Origin: Actinomycetota bacterium
GTDB taxonomy: Bacteria > Actinomycetota > Thermoleophilia > Solirubrobacterales > Solirubrobacteraceae
Direction of reading: 5' to 3'
Assembly (NCBI GenBank): GCA_005883905.1
Contig: VAYD01000155.1
Span: 1-12,396, forward strand
DNA: 12,396 nt
The notes below the pieces were generated by a model. The model worked only from the letters and a program-made list of their open reading frames with translations, had not been told where the DNA came from and searched no databases. Made by a program: the position numbers and the translations under genes. Every line of letters begins with the position of its first letter. Positions within the stretch are counted from its first letter, which is position 1. Below are positions 6,334 to 12,396 of this stretch, in pieces.

Positions 6334-8337
6334 CTGTCCCCCAAGATCCGCCGCTCCACGCTGATCGCGCTCGTGCTCGTCGCATGCACGCCGGCCGGAC
6401 CCGCGCATGCAACCCGCCCGGTGTTCGCCACGGACAACGTGGGCAATCGCATCTTCGGCTTCGACATGGCGACGAGCGGCGCGCTCTCGTGGATCGGCGT
6501 TCCGATGAGCTCCGACCAGGGTCCTTCCGCGATCGTCGCCGGCCGCGACGCGACCCACGTCTACGTCACCTTCTCGGGCGCCGCGACGGTCGGCGTCTAC
6601 AACGTCGGCAGCAGCGGGGCGTTGAGCTCGGCAGGCCCGGCGCTTGCGACGGGAACCGCCCCGGCTGCAGCCGCGATCTCGCCGGGCGGGGCGAGGCTCT
6701 TCGTCGCCAACTCGGGTTCGGGCACGGTTTCGCGCTACGCGGTCGCGCAGGACGGATCGATCAGCTCGCTGGGCACCGCAACCACGACGGGCACGCAGCC
6801 GTCGGGCATCGCGATGACGCCCGACGGCGCTCACCTGTACGTGGCGAACACCGGCGATGACACGATCTCCGCGTATTCGGTGGCCGCGAACGGCGATCTC
6901 GCGGCGGTGGGGTCCGCAGTGGCCGCGGGCGACGGCCCGACGGGCCTGGCGGTCACGCCGAGCGGGACCTCGCTGTACGCAGCCAATGCGCATGCGGGCA
7001 CGGTCAGTCAGTGGGCGGTCGATGCCGACGGATCGCTCACGTCGCTTGGCAACGCTGCGGCCGCGGGCACCGGCGCCCGCTCGATCGCCGTCTCAGCGGA
7101 CGGCACGCGGGCCTTGGTCGCCAACCCGGGCGACGGCACGGTGAGCCGCTTCCTGATCGGCGCCGGCGGCGCGTTGACAGCAGCCGGCGCGGCAACGGCC
7201 GGCCCGGCCGGCGCGATGTCCGTTGCGATCGCGCCGAGCGGCAAGCACGCCTACGTCGGCGGGTCGGGGGCGATCGGCGTGTTCGACCTCTCGCAGGTCG
7301 GCCTGCTCACCCCGCAGGCCGGCTCGCCGATGACGACGAACGGCTCGCACGGAGCGCTCGCGATCACCCCCGATCAAGGACCGCAGGCCAAGCTCGATGC
7401 CGTCGCCGCTCCGGCCACGGTGCCCTCCACCTTCGAGGGAGGAGCGTCGCAGGACGCCGACGGCTCGGTCGACACATGGTCGTGGGACTTCGGCGACGGC
7501 GCGACGGAGACTGGGCATGCGGCGACGCACGCGTACGCGCAACCCGGCACCTACATGGTCACGCTGACGATCACCGACGACGAGGGCTGCAGCACGACGT
7601 CTCCGTACACCGGGCAGTCCACGTCCTGCGCGGCAACGCCCTACGCCGTGCTCTCCAGGGTCATCAGCGTGGGGCCCGCGCCGGTGTTCACGACCCCGCA
7701 TCAGGAATGCGCGCACGACGGCGACGACGGGTTCTGCGGCACGCCCGATCACAAGGCGCCCCAGGCGACGGTGCTCGGCGTCTCCGACGGGGCGAGCATC
7801 AACGACCTCGACGCCCCGACGGAGCTCGTGGGTTCGATCACGCCCGACCCGTCGGGGATCCAGGGCGTCAAGCTCCAGTTCAGCAAGGCCGCCGGCACGA
7901 TGCGCGCCAAGAAGACCGTTCGCAAGAAGGTGTGCCACACGCGCAAGGTCCACGGCAAGAGGCGGCGCACGTGCAAGCGCAAGGCGGTCGTGGTGCGGAC
8001 CAAGACGAAGGTGCCGGCGTGCCAGACCGTCTCGGGGACGCACAACTACCTGGTCACGTACGCATGCAGCAAGGTCCCGTGGATCACGGTGCCGTCCGGT
8101 GACGGCGCGTTCCGGTACGACCTGCCGATCGCGCTCGGCATCGGGTCCTACAGCATCGACGCCATCGCGACCGACGGCGCGGGCAACTCGGACGTGCTCG
8201 TCGAGGGCCGCAACTCGGTCTCGTTCAAGATCGTCAAGACGCCGGCGAACACCGGCACCGGCTCGGGCACCGGCGGCACGACCACGGGCCCCACGACCAA
8301 CCCGCCCCCCGTGAACGACACGGGTTCGCCGTTCTAG
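6334..8337 (+). CDS. Secreted seven-bladed beta-propeller plus PKD-domain protein
   Basis: From CTG 6334 the protein has a clean signal peptide: basic KIRR, hydrophobic STLIALVLVA, then a c-region ending AHA before TRPVFATDN. Starting at TTG 6298 would add 12 residues. Seven repeats of about 45 residues follow, each of the form GxxPxxIAxxPDGxxLYVANxxxxTVSxYxVxxDGxL, as in YVTN/lactonase-type propellers, up to about residue 355. Next comes a PKD domain (about 360-440) with WSWDFGDG and a YAQPGTYMVTLTITDD strand pair. The C-terminal part has an Ig-like piece (DPSGIQGVKLQFSKAAG), interrupted by a Lys/Arg-rich stretch with several cysteines at genomic 7899-8019, then a Gly/Thr/Pro tail without a sorting motif. 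The protein should be extracellular, probably binding or structural; no catalytic residues can be assigned. It has no close operon partner on either side. Confidence 0.8.
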   Translation: MSPKIRRSTLIALVLVACTPAGPAHATRPVFATDNVGNRIFGFDMATSGALSWIGVPMSSDQGPSAIVAGRDATHVYVTFSGAATVGVYNVGSSGALSSAGPALATGTAPAAAAISPGGARLFVANSGSGTVSRYAVAQDGSISSLGTATTTGTQPSGIAMTPDGAHLYVANTGDDTISAYSVAANGDLAAVGSAVAAGDGPTGLAVTPSGTSLYAANAHAGTVSQWAVDADGSLTSLGNAAAAGTGARSIAVSADGTRALVANPGDGTVSRFLIGAGGALTAAGAATAGPAGAMSVAIAPSGKHAYVGGSGAIGVFDLSQVGLLTPQAGSPMTTNGSHGALAITPDQGPQAKLDAVAAPATVPSTFEGGASQDADGSVDTWSWDFGDGATETGHAATHAYAQPGTYMVTLTITDDEGCSTTSPYTGQSTSCAATPYAVLSRVISVGPAPVFTTPHQECAHDGDDGFCGTPDHKAPQATVLGVSDGASINDLDAPTELVGSITPDPSGIQGVKLQFSKAAGTMRAKKTVRKKVCHTRKVHGKRRRTCKRKAVVVRTKTKVPACQTVSGTHNYLVTYACSKVPWITVPSGDGAFRYDLPIALGIGSYSIDAIATDGAGNSDVLVEGRNSVSFKIVKTPANTGTGSGTGGTTTGPTTNPPPVNDTGSPF

Positions 8338-8472
8338 GTTCCAATCCGCCCGCATCCGGCGCGAAGTTCAGCCAAACGGATGAGAAAGATCCACCGTCCG
8401 GTGGATGATTGGCCGCATCCCACCTGAATAACGTCGCCCGGTCGTCTAGTACGGGAACCGGATAGGGTGCAC
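8338..8472. other. Spacer between the two secreted-protein genes, with palindrome
   Basis: The 135-bp spacer contains a perfect 18-bp palindrome, ATCCACCGTCCGGTGGAT at 8389-8406, which can form a seven-base stem with a four-base loop. It could be a terminator for the propeller gene or an operator for the SGNH gene. CCAATC (8341-8346) and GATTGG (8407-8412) form a further weak inverted pair. TAGGGT at 8463-8468 fits a -10 pattern but overlaps the likely ribosome binding site. No clear promoter is visible. Confidence 0.4.
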
Positions 8473-10872
8473 ATGCCGCGTCGGGTGGTCGGTCTGGTTG
8501 TCCTGCTGTGCCTTGCGCTCGTCGCGGCGCCCGCCACGATGGCGAAGCCTTCGAGCCACGCTCGGACCTCGCACAAGGTCAGCGCTCGCTACAAGAAGGT
8601 GCAGCGCAAGCGCCTGCTCAAGGCGATCAAGAAGAACCCCAGGTTGATTCGCAGCAAGTCCTTCATCAAGAAGGCCTCGCTCGTCAACTTCAAGCTCCCG
8701 ATCACGGTCCGCCTGCGCGGCTCGACCGCAGCGACGAACCCCAACCTCGCGACCGTCGACCTCGGCGCATCGCTCGGGCAGCGCACGATCGGCCTGGGCG
8801 GCAGCCTTTCCGGCGAGATCACCTTCCACGACTCCTATGACGGCGGCGCGCTCGGCAACGTCGAGCTGTCGCTCAACCCGGGTCCCAAGGCGCTGGCGAG
8901 CACGTCGATCCCGCTGCTGTGGAACACGGATGTGACGAACCCGCTGACCTCGATCGCACCGACGTACAACCTCGGGAGCGGCACCGCGGGATGCGGCAAC
9001 TTCCACGGCAACAGCCCGCTCACGATCAGCGGCAATCACACGGCTCCCTACTGGAACACGCAGGGCGACTACGACGCGAGCAACGCGCCGGCAGGCTACG
9101 TGCCGATCGTCCCGGGCGTCGACGACCCGTCGAAGCTCCTCGCCTCGCCGGCGGTCGGCAGCTCCGACAACCTCGGTCCGGCCGCCACCCCCTTCCCGTA
9201 CTCGGCCCAGAGCGATCCGGGTGGCTTCACGCAGCCGCCCAGCGTGGGCGACACGGTCTTCCGGACCGCTCCGCTGTCCCTTGGCATCGCGACGCCCGGA
9301 ACCGAGGTCAACCAGACGGACGCCTCGGCCAACGGGGCGCAGGGCTCGCAGAACCTCGTGATCGGCAAGTCCGGCGGCCAGGCCAACCTGTTCGGGAACA
9401 TCCCGGGCAAGAGCTACGGCATCGACGTCACGGTCAACCTCGCGACCCGGATCAACTCGATCCTGCGCGCGGTGGACCCGGACTTCGTGCCGCTTGTCGC
9501 CAACAAGGCGTGGCCCACCACGTTCTCCGACTGCGAGCAGGCGTACACCGGCGCGGTCCAGAACTACATCTCGGGCGTCCACCTCAAGGGCAGCCTGAAG
9601 ATCTCGCCCGCGATCACGTCCGACGGCAAGCTCCGGATCGCGAAGGCGACCCTGAGCACGCTCGACCAGAACGACCCGACCCGGATCGCGCTGGCGGCCT
9701 GCCTGTTCCCCTACAGCCTCTACAAGGCCGAGAACAACAGCTCGGACACGGTCGCGCAGACGGTGGCGGACTACACGGCCAACGGCCAGAAGCCGACGAA
9801 CGACTTCGTCGCGCGCAACGCTCCGTCGAACGTCAACTGCGGGGCCACGCCGACGAAGGTCGTCCAGGACGCGCCGACGCTGAACATCGCGGCGGCGAAC
9901 GCGGCCAACGGCTACACGACGACCGTCGACGGTAAGCGCGTCTCGGTCGCGGGTGACCTGCTGGTCAACAACATCTCCGCGGACGTGCTGATCGGCGATG
10001 CCGACGCGCCTGCCGCGTCGCCGGCATCCAGCGGCTACTACCTGGCCCTCGGCGACTCGATCGCCTACGGCTACAACGCCGCTCAGTTCGCCGCGCAGTT
10101 CCCGGCGGTCAACCAGGCGTCGTTCAACTACGGCTACGTGAACGTCTTCGCTGCGCACATGCAGCAGAGCAACCCCGGCCTGTCCGTCGTCAACGACGGC
10201 TGCCCGGGTGAGAAGACGAACTCGCTGCTGAACGGATTCAACCCGGGCGGCGGCCTCTGCGGCAAGGGCAGCGGGTTCCCGTACGCGTTCCTTCACCACA
10301 ACTACGGCGTCGGCAACTCGCAGATGCAGGATGCGGTGAATTGGCTCAACGCGCACCCGAACACGAGCCCGATCACGCTCAACATCGGCGCCAACGACCT
10401 GCTCGACTTCCTGTCGGCCTGCGGGTTCCCGGCGGCGGCGGCGAACCCGTGCATCTCGGCCGGCCTGCAGTCGCAGTTCAACACGATCGTGGCGAACACG
10501 AACACGATCCTGAACAACCTGCAGGCCGTGGCCCCGAACGCGAACTACGCGGTGATGGGCGTCTACAACCCCTACCCGACGCTCCTCGCCATCGGCCCGA
10601 TCACGGGTGACGGCGCGATCGCCCAGCTGAACTCGATGATCCGCTCGATCGCGATCCAGCACGGCGCGCACTTCGTCGACCCGCTCCCGGTGTTCAACCC
10701 GAGCGGCTCGTCGGGCGGCCCCGAGACGGGTGACGTCCCCGTGATCTGCGCGCTGACGGGCATGTGCCCGGGCGGCACGTTCAACCCGGGCAGCCCGCTC
10801 GCGGACATCCACCCGAGCAAGCAGGGCTACAAGGCGCTGGCGAGCCTGTTCGAGTCGGCCACAGGCCTCTAG
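8473..10872 (+). CDS. Secreted SGNH/GDSL-type hydrolase with large N-terminal region, 799 aa
   Basis: A signal peptide (PRR, then VVGLVVLLCLALVAAPA, probable cleavage after TMA) precedes a very basic stretch (residues about 30-80, KKVQRKRLLKAIKKNPR). Residues about 80-515 are Ser, Thr, Asn and Gly-rich, probably beta-structured, and I do not recognise them. The C-terminal domain is an SGNH hydrolase: LALGDSIAYGYN with nucleophile Ser529, NDGCPGEKTNSLL as the oxyanion Gly block, IGAND with Asn641, and ADIHPS giving the Asp778/His780 pair. Such enzymes are secreted esterases or lipases acting on acyl or acetyl esters; the substrate is not readable. Paired cysteines (ACGFPAAAANPC, ICALTGMC) suggest disulphides, fitting export. 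I chose ATG 8473, with AGGG 5 nt upstream; GTG 8467 is in frame and adds two residues. A terminator follows 24 nt after the stop. Confidence 0.85.
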   Translation: MPRRVVGLVVLLCLALVAAPATMAKPSSHARTSHKVSARYKKVQRKRLLKAIKKNPRLIRSKSFIKKASLVNFKLPITVRLRGSTAATNPNLATVDLGASLGQRTIGLGGSLSGEITFHDSYDGGALGNVELSLNPGPKALASTSIPLLWNTDVTNPLTSIAPTYNLGSGTAGCGNFHGNSPLTISGNHTAPYWNTQGDYDASNAPAGYVPIVPGVDDPSKLLASPAVGSSDNLGPAATPFPYSAQSDPGGFTQPPSVGDTVFRTAPLSLGIATPGTEVNQTDASANGAQGSQNLVIGKSGGQANLFGNIPGKSYGIDVTVNLATRINSILRAVDPDFVPLVANKAWPTTFSDCEQAYTGAVQNYISGVHLKGSLKISPAITSDGKLRIAKATLSTLDQNDPTRIALAACLFPYSLYKAENNSSDTVAQTVADYTANGQKPTNDFVARNAPSNVNCGATPTKVVQDAPTLNIAAANAANGYTTTVDGKRVSVAGDLLVNNISADVLIGDADAPAASPASSGYYLALGDSIAYGYNAAQFAAQFPAVNQASFNYGYVNVFAAHMQQSNPGLSVVNDGCPGEKTNSLLNGFNPGGGLCGKGSGFPYAFLHHNYGVGNSQMQDAVNWLNAHPNTSPITLNIGANDLLDFLSACGFPAAAANPCISAGLQSQFNTIVANTNTILNNLQAVAPNANYAVMGVYNPYPTLLAIGPITGDGAIAQLNSMIRSIAIQHGAHFVDPLPVFNPSGSSGGPETGDVPVICALTGMCPGGTFNPGSPLADIHPSKQGYKALASLFESATGL

Positions 10873-10896
10873 GCCGAAACGCCAGGAGGAGAGCAC

Positions 10897-10931
10897 ACCA
10901 CATGGGCCCGCTTCGGCGGGCCCATTGTGGT
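10897..10931 (+). terminator. Terminator of the SGNH hydrolase gene
   Basis: ACCACATGGGCCCGC (10897-10911) pairs with GCGGGCCCATTGTGGT (10916-10931) around a stable TTCG tetraloop: 15 pairs with one bulged T. It is followed by a T/G-rich tract (TGGTGGTGG), not a pure T-run. Position and strength make it a convincing terminator for the upstream gene. Confidence 0.75.
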
Positions 10932-11191
10932 TGGTGGTGGAAGACTCACCCGCGATGACCGACCTGCTCGAGCAATGGCGCGACCCGGTCTTCAACCAGC
11001 GGGTCCGCCCTCCGAAGCGAGAGAGGGCGGCGCCGTCGCTCAGTTGTGGGCCGGATTCTTCTCGCATAGCGAGAACTTTCCGGCCCAGAACGTCACGCAC
11101 GCGCGCGCGACGGCTGGCGACGCCTCTTTCCCTCGATCCCCGGACCAGGCCGCGCAGCGCCGCAACGCGTGAGCTGAGCGCTCCTGGCCGC
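10932..11191. other. Convergent spacer with two extra stem-loops
   Basis: About 260 bp between the terminators of the converging SGNH and minus-strand operons. It holds CCGCCCTC (11005-11012) pairing with GAGGGCGG (11023-11030) around a ten-base loop. It also holds a long interrupted hairpin at 11048-11086: GGGCCGGA pairs with TCCGGCCC, then a three-by-three mismatch, then TTCTCGC pairs with GCGAGAA around an ATA loop. A CG-alternating run (11099-11109) follows. A plus-strand frame from ATG 10955 (MTDLLEQWRDPVF) is open but soon becomes Arg/Pro/Ser-rich shadow and has no ribosome binding site, so I do not call it. The stem-loops may be structured RNA or gene remnants. Confidence 0.4.
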
Positions 11192-11219
11192 AAAGAAGGG
11201 GCCCGCCGAAGGCGGGCCC
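11192..11219 (-). terminator. Rho-independent terminator of the minus-strand secreted-protein operon
   Basis: On the minus strand GGGCCCGCC (11219-11211) pairs perfectly with GGCGGGCCC (11207-11199) around a three-base loop and is followed by CTTCTTTG, a short T-rich tail. It lies 28 bp after the stop of the 250-residue protein. Confidence 0.8.
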
Positions 11220-11247
11220 TCTCTCCGACGCGGCGTGTGCGGCGTGC

Positions 11248-12000
11248 TCAGCCGCTGACGGTCTTCAGCGTGCAGTCGAGGTGCGACGACAGCGTGGGCA
11301 GCGTCCCGTCGCCGAACGTGAACGTCCCGGTGAACGGCCAGCCGCCCGACGGGCACTTGGTCGGTGCGTCGATGTAGGAGATCTTCTTCCCGTGCTTCTT
11401 GATGCGGCCACCGACGTCGACGTTGAAGCCGTTGATCGCGACCGGCGGCGCTCCGCTCACCGCGACGATGTCGGGCAGGTCGAGGTCGAACTGGTACGAG
11501 TACCGGCCGCCGACTCTGGCCAGCGTGGCCGGGAACACCAGGTTGATCTCGATACCCGAGTCGGCGGTCGTGGCACTCAGGTACAGCGTCCGCTTGCTGG
11601 CATTGCCCTTCCCGTTGAACAGCTTCAACTTCGCGTCGACGTTGTTCAGCAAGGGCCGCGCGTCGACCTTCGCCAAGCCGGTTCCGAGCACAGATCCCTT
11701 CGGGCACGACAGCGTCTTCTCGAAGCTGCTCCCAGGCGAGCAGGTCGGGAACTTGTCGGCGTTGACCCTCGCGCCTGCGGGGAACTGGAACCGGACGTGA
11801 TGCAGCGGCGCGGCCAGCCCGCCGTCGGTGGTGCCGAGCGTCGCGTTGACGTTCAGGTTGACTGCCCACGGCTGGCCCTTGGGCTGATCCAGCAGCGTCG
11901 CGCCGAATACCAGGTCCTGTGTGTGGGCCGCCTGTGCCGGGCCGGCGACGGCAAGGGCCGCGAAAGCGGCCGCGGCCGCCACCGTCATGGAACGTCTCAT
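11248..12000 (-). CDS. Secreted protein of unknown function, 250 aa
   Basis: The start is secure: GAGGAG lies 4 nt before the ATG. The signal peptide runs MRRSMTVAAAAAFAALAVAG and ends PAQA, with cleavage after Ala24 likely. The mature part appears all-beta and has four cysteines, near residues 87, 99, 216 and 243, in motifs FPTCSPG, LSCPKGSVLGTG, PTKCPSGGWPF and HLDCTLK; two disulphides are likely. The pattern with CPxGSxxGxG and a later CPSGGWP is one I associate with uncharacterised exported proteins of Thermoleophilia, but this rests on memory and no function is known to me. No membrane anchor is seen after the signal peptide, so the protein should be free or cell-wall associated. The gene begins 29 nt after the stop of the Mce-like gene, on the same strand, so both probably share a transcript that ends at the hairpin at 11192-11219. 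Confidence 0.8.
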   Translation of the reverse strand: MRRSMTVAAAAAFAALAVAGPAQAAHTQDLVFGATLLDQPKGQPWAVNLNVNATLGTTDGGLAAPLHHVRFQFPAGARVNADKFPTCSPGSSFEKTLSCPKGSVLGTGLAKVDARPLLNNVDAKLKLFNGKGNASKRTLYLSATTADSGIEINLVFPATLARVGGRYSYQFDLDLPDIVAVSGAPPVAINGFNVDVGGRIKKHGKKISYIDAPTKCPSGGWPFTGTFTFGDGTLPTLSSHLDCTLKTVSG

Positions 12001-12029
12001 TGCTCTCCTCGTGGTGTGTGGGACAGGGG

Positions 12030-12396
12030 TCAGTGGGACGGAAGAAGGTGCTGGAACGTCGTCGCCCCACGCTGCTCCTGCAGGCAGGCGGGCGCCGCAC
12101 GAACGCCGTCGTTGAGCGCGTAGCGCTCGATGCGGTCGAGGAAATCGAGCGACACGCCCTCGACGGGCGTCTTCGCGATCGAGGGCCAGCCGCTGTCCTG
12201 GCAGCGGCGGCTGTCGTAGACCTTGAAGCCGGATTTCGACGACATCTCGCTCAGCGGATAGGCGTTCGCGCGCGACCAGCCCTGCCGGAGCTCGTAGTGG
12301 CTCAGCGCGCCAGGTCCGAGTGGGATCATCGCCCGCAGGTAGTGCACCGCGTGGTCGACGCCGCTCGGGACCGACGAGGCCTGCGTCGCGGCCGTC
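12030..12396 (-). CDS. C-terminal part of a probable Mce/MlaD-like protein, cut by window edge
   Basis: The minus-strand frame is open from the right edge to a TGA at 12030-12032, giving about 121 residues and no secure start; a GTG at 12347 is internal. Visible sequence includes HAVHYLRAMIPLGPGAL, YELRQGWSRANAYPL and SGFKVYDSRRC. The combination of Arg-Ala-Asn-Ala-Tyr-Pro followed by a Gly-x-Lys-Val-Tyr-Asp-Ser-Arg-x-Cys segment resembles the C-terminal ends of actinobacterial Mce/MlaD proteins, which form lipid-transport channels outside the membrane. The conserved MCE domain itself would lie beyond the window, so the assignment is tentative. Codon use is strongly GC3-biased as in a real gene. 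It is upstream of, and probably co-transcribed with, the 250-residue secreted protein. Confidence 0.5.
   Translation of the reverse strand, partial: TAATQASSVPSGVDHAVHYLRAMIPLGPGALSHYELRQGWSRANAYPLSEMSSKSGFKVYDSRRCQDSGWPSIAKTPVEGVSLDFLDRIERYALNDGVRAAPACLQEQRGATTFQHLLPSH

Noticed and set aside
3487..6993. A 1168-codon minus-strand open frame across the ADH, ALDH and propeller genes
   Set aside because: It is antisense to three genes with clear family motifs. Its translation is Arg/Asp/Val/Gly-rich without motifs, a usual by-product of very GC-rich codon use.
6700..7300. DNA-level repeats in the propeller gene
   Set aside because: They are protein repeats (propeller blades) with diverged DNA, not a tandem DNA repeat or CRISPR array.
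11048..11086. tRNA-like appearance of the GGGCCGG...CCGGCCC hairpin
   Set aside because: Only 39 nt long, a single arm, no T-loop or anticodon arm.
8446..11193. A 915-codon minus-strand open frame opposite the SGNH gene
   Set aside because: Same antisense effect; the plus strand has a signal peptide and the complete SGNH catalytic blocks.
10955..11377. Plus-strand frame starting MTDLLEQWRDPVF in the convergent spacer
   Set aside because: It has no ribosome binding site, becomes Arg/Pro/Ser-rich and runs antisense into the well-supported 250-residue gene.

Overview
The window is very GC-rich with strongly G/C-biased third codon positions. Its genes look like those of a soil actinobacterium, most likely of the Thermoleophilia/Solirubrobacterales type. 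That placement is inferred from composition and gene families (WS/DGAT wax-ester synthase, MDR/ALDH pair, PKD and propeller secreted proteins, an Mce-like C-terminus); no rRNA or marker gene is present. Nothing here indicates a phage, an intact mobile element, CRISPR or a defence system.

Left part (1-2168, minus strand): an MFS transporter runs off the left edge, preceded by a 53-codon small gene with a good ribosome binding site and a sigma70-like promoter. The -35 box of that promoter overlaps the stop codon of the next minus-strand gene, a classical short-chain dehydrogenase.

Middle part (2195-6186, plus strand): diverging from the SDR by only 26 bp is a wax ester synthase/diacylglycerol acyltransferase gene that is broken as read: a frameshift with loss of conserved sequence near 3145, and probably a second lesion near 3460. 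A strong hairpin follows. Next is a tight two-gene operon of a zinc alcohol dehydrogenase and an aldehyde dehydrogenase. The ALDH lacks about 22 conserved residues, including the ELGGK segment with the general-base glutamate, although its frame is kept. The SDR, WS/DGAT, ADH and ALDH would fit alcohol, aldehyde, fatty-acid and storage-lipid metabolism, but two of the four carry apparent deletions. These could be real decay or sequence/assembly errors.

Right part (6334-12396): exported proteins. A seven-bladed beta-propeller plus PKD protein apparently starts at a rare CTG codon and carries a very basic cysteine-containing stretch. A 799-residue secreted protein has a C-terminal SGNH/GDSL esterase domain behind about 500 residues that I do not recognise. 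A convergent intergenic region holds two terminators flanking two further strong stem-loops. On the minus strand lie a 250-residue secreted protein of unknown function and, upstream of it in the same transcription unit, the C-terminal part of a protein that resembles actinobacterial Mce/MlaD proteins.

The most noteworthy points are the clustered small deletions in the lipid genes, the CTG start, the unassigned N-terminal region of the SGNH protein and the stem-loop-rich convergent spacer. I did not see a convincing new multi-gene system.
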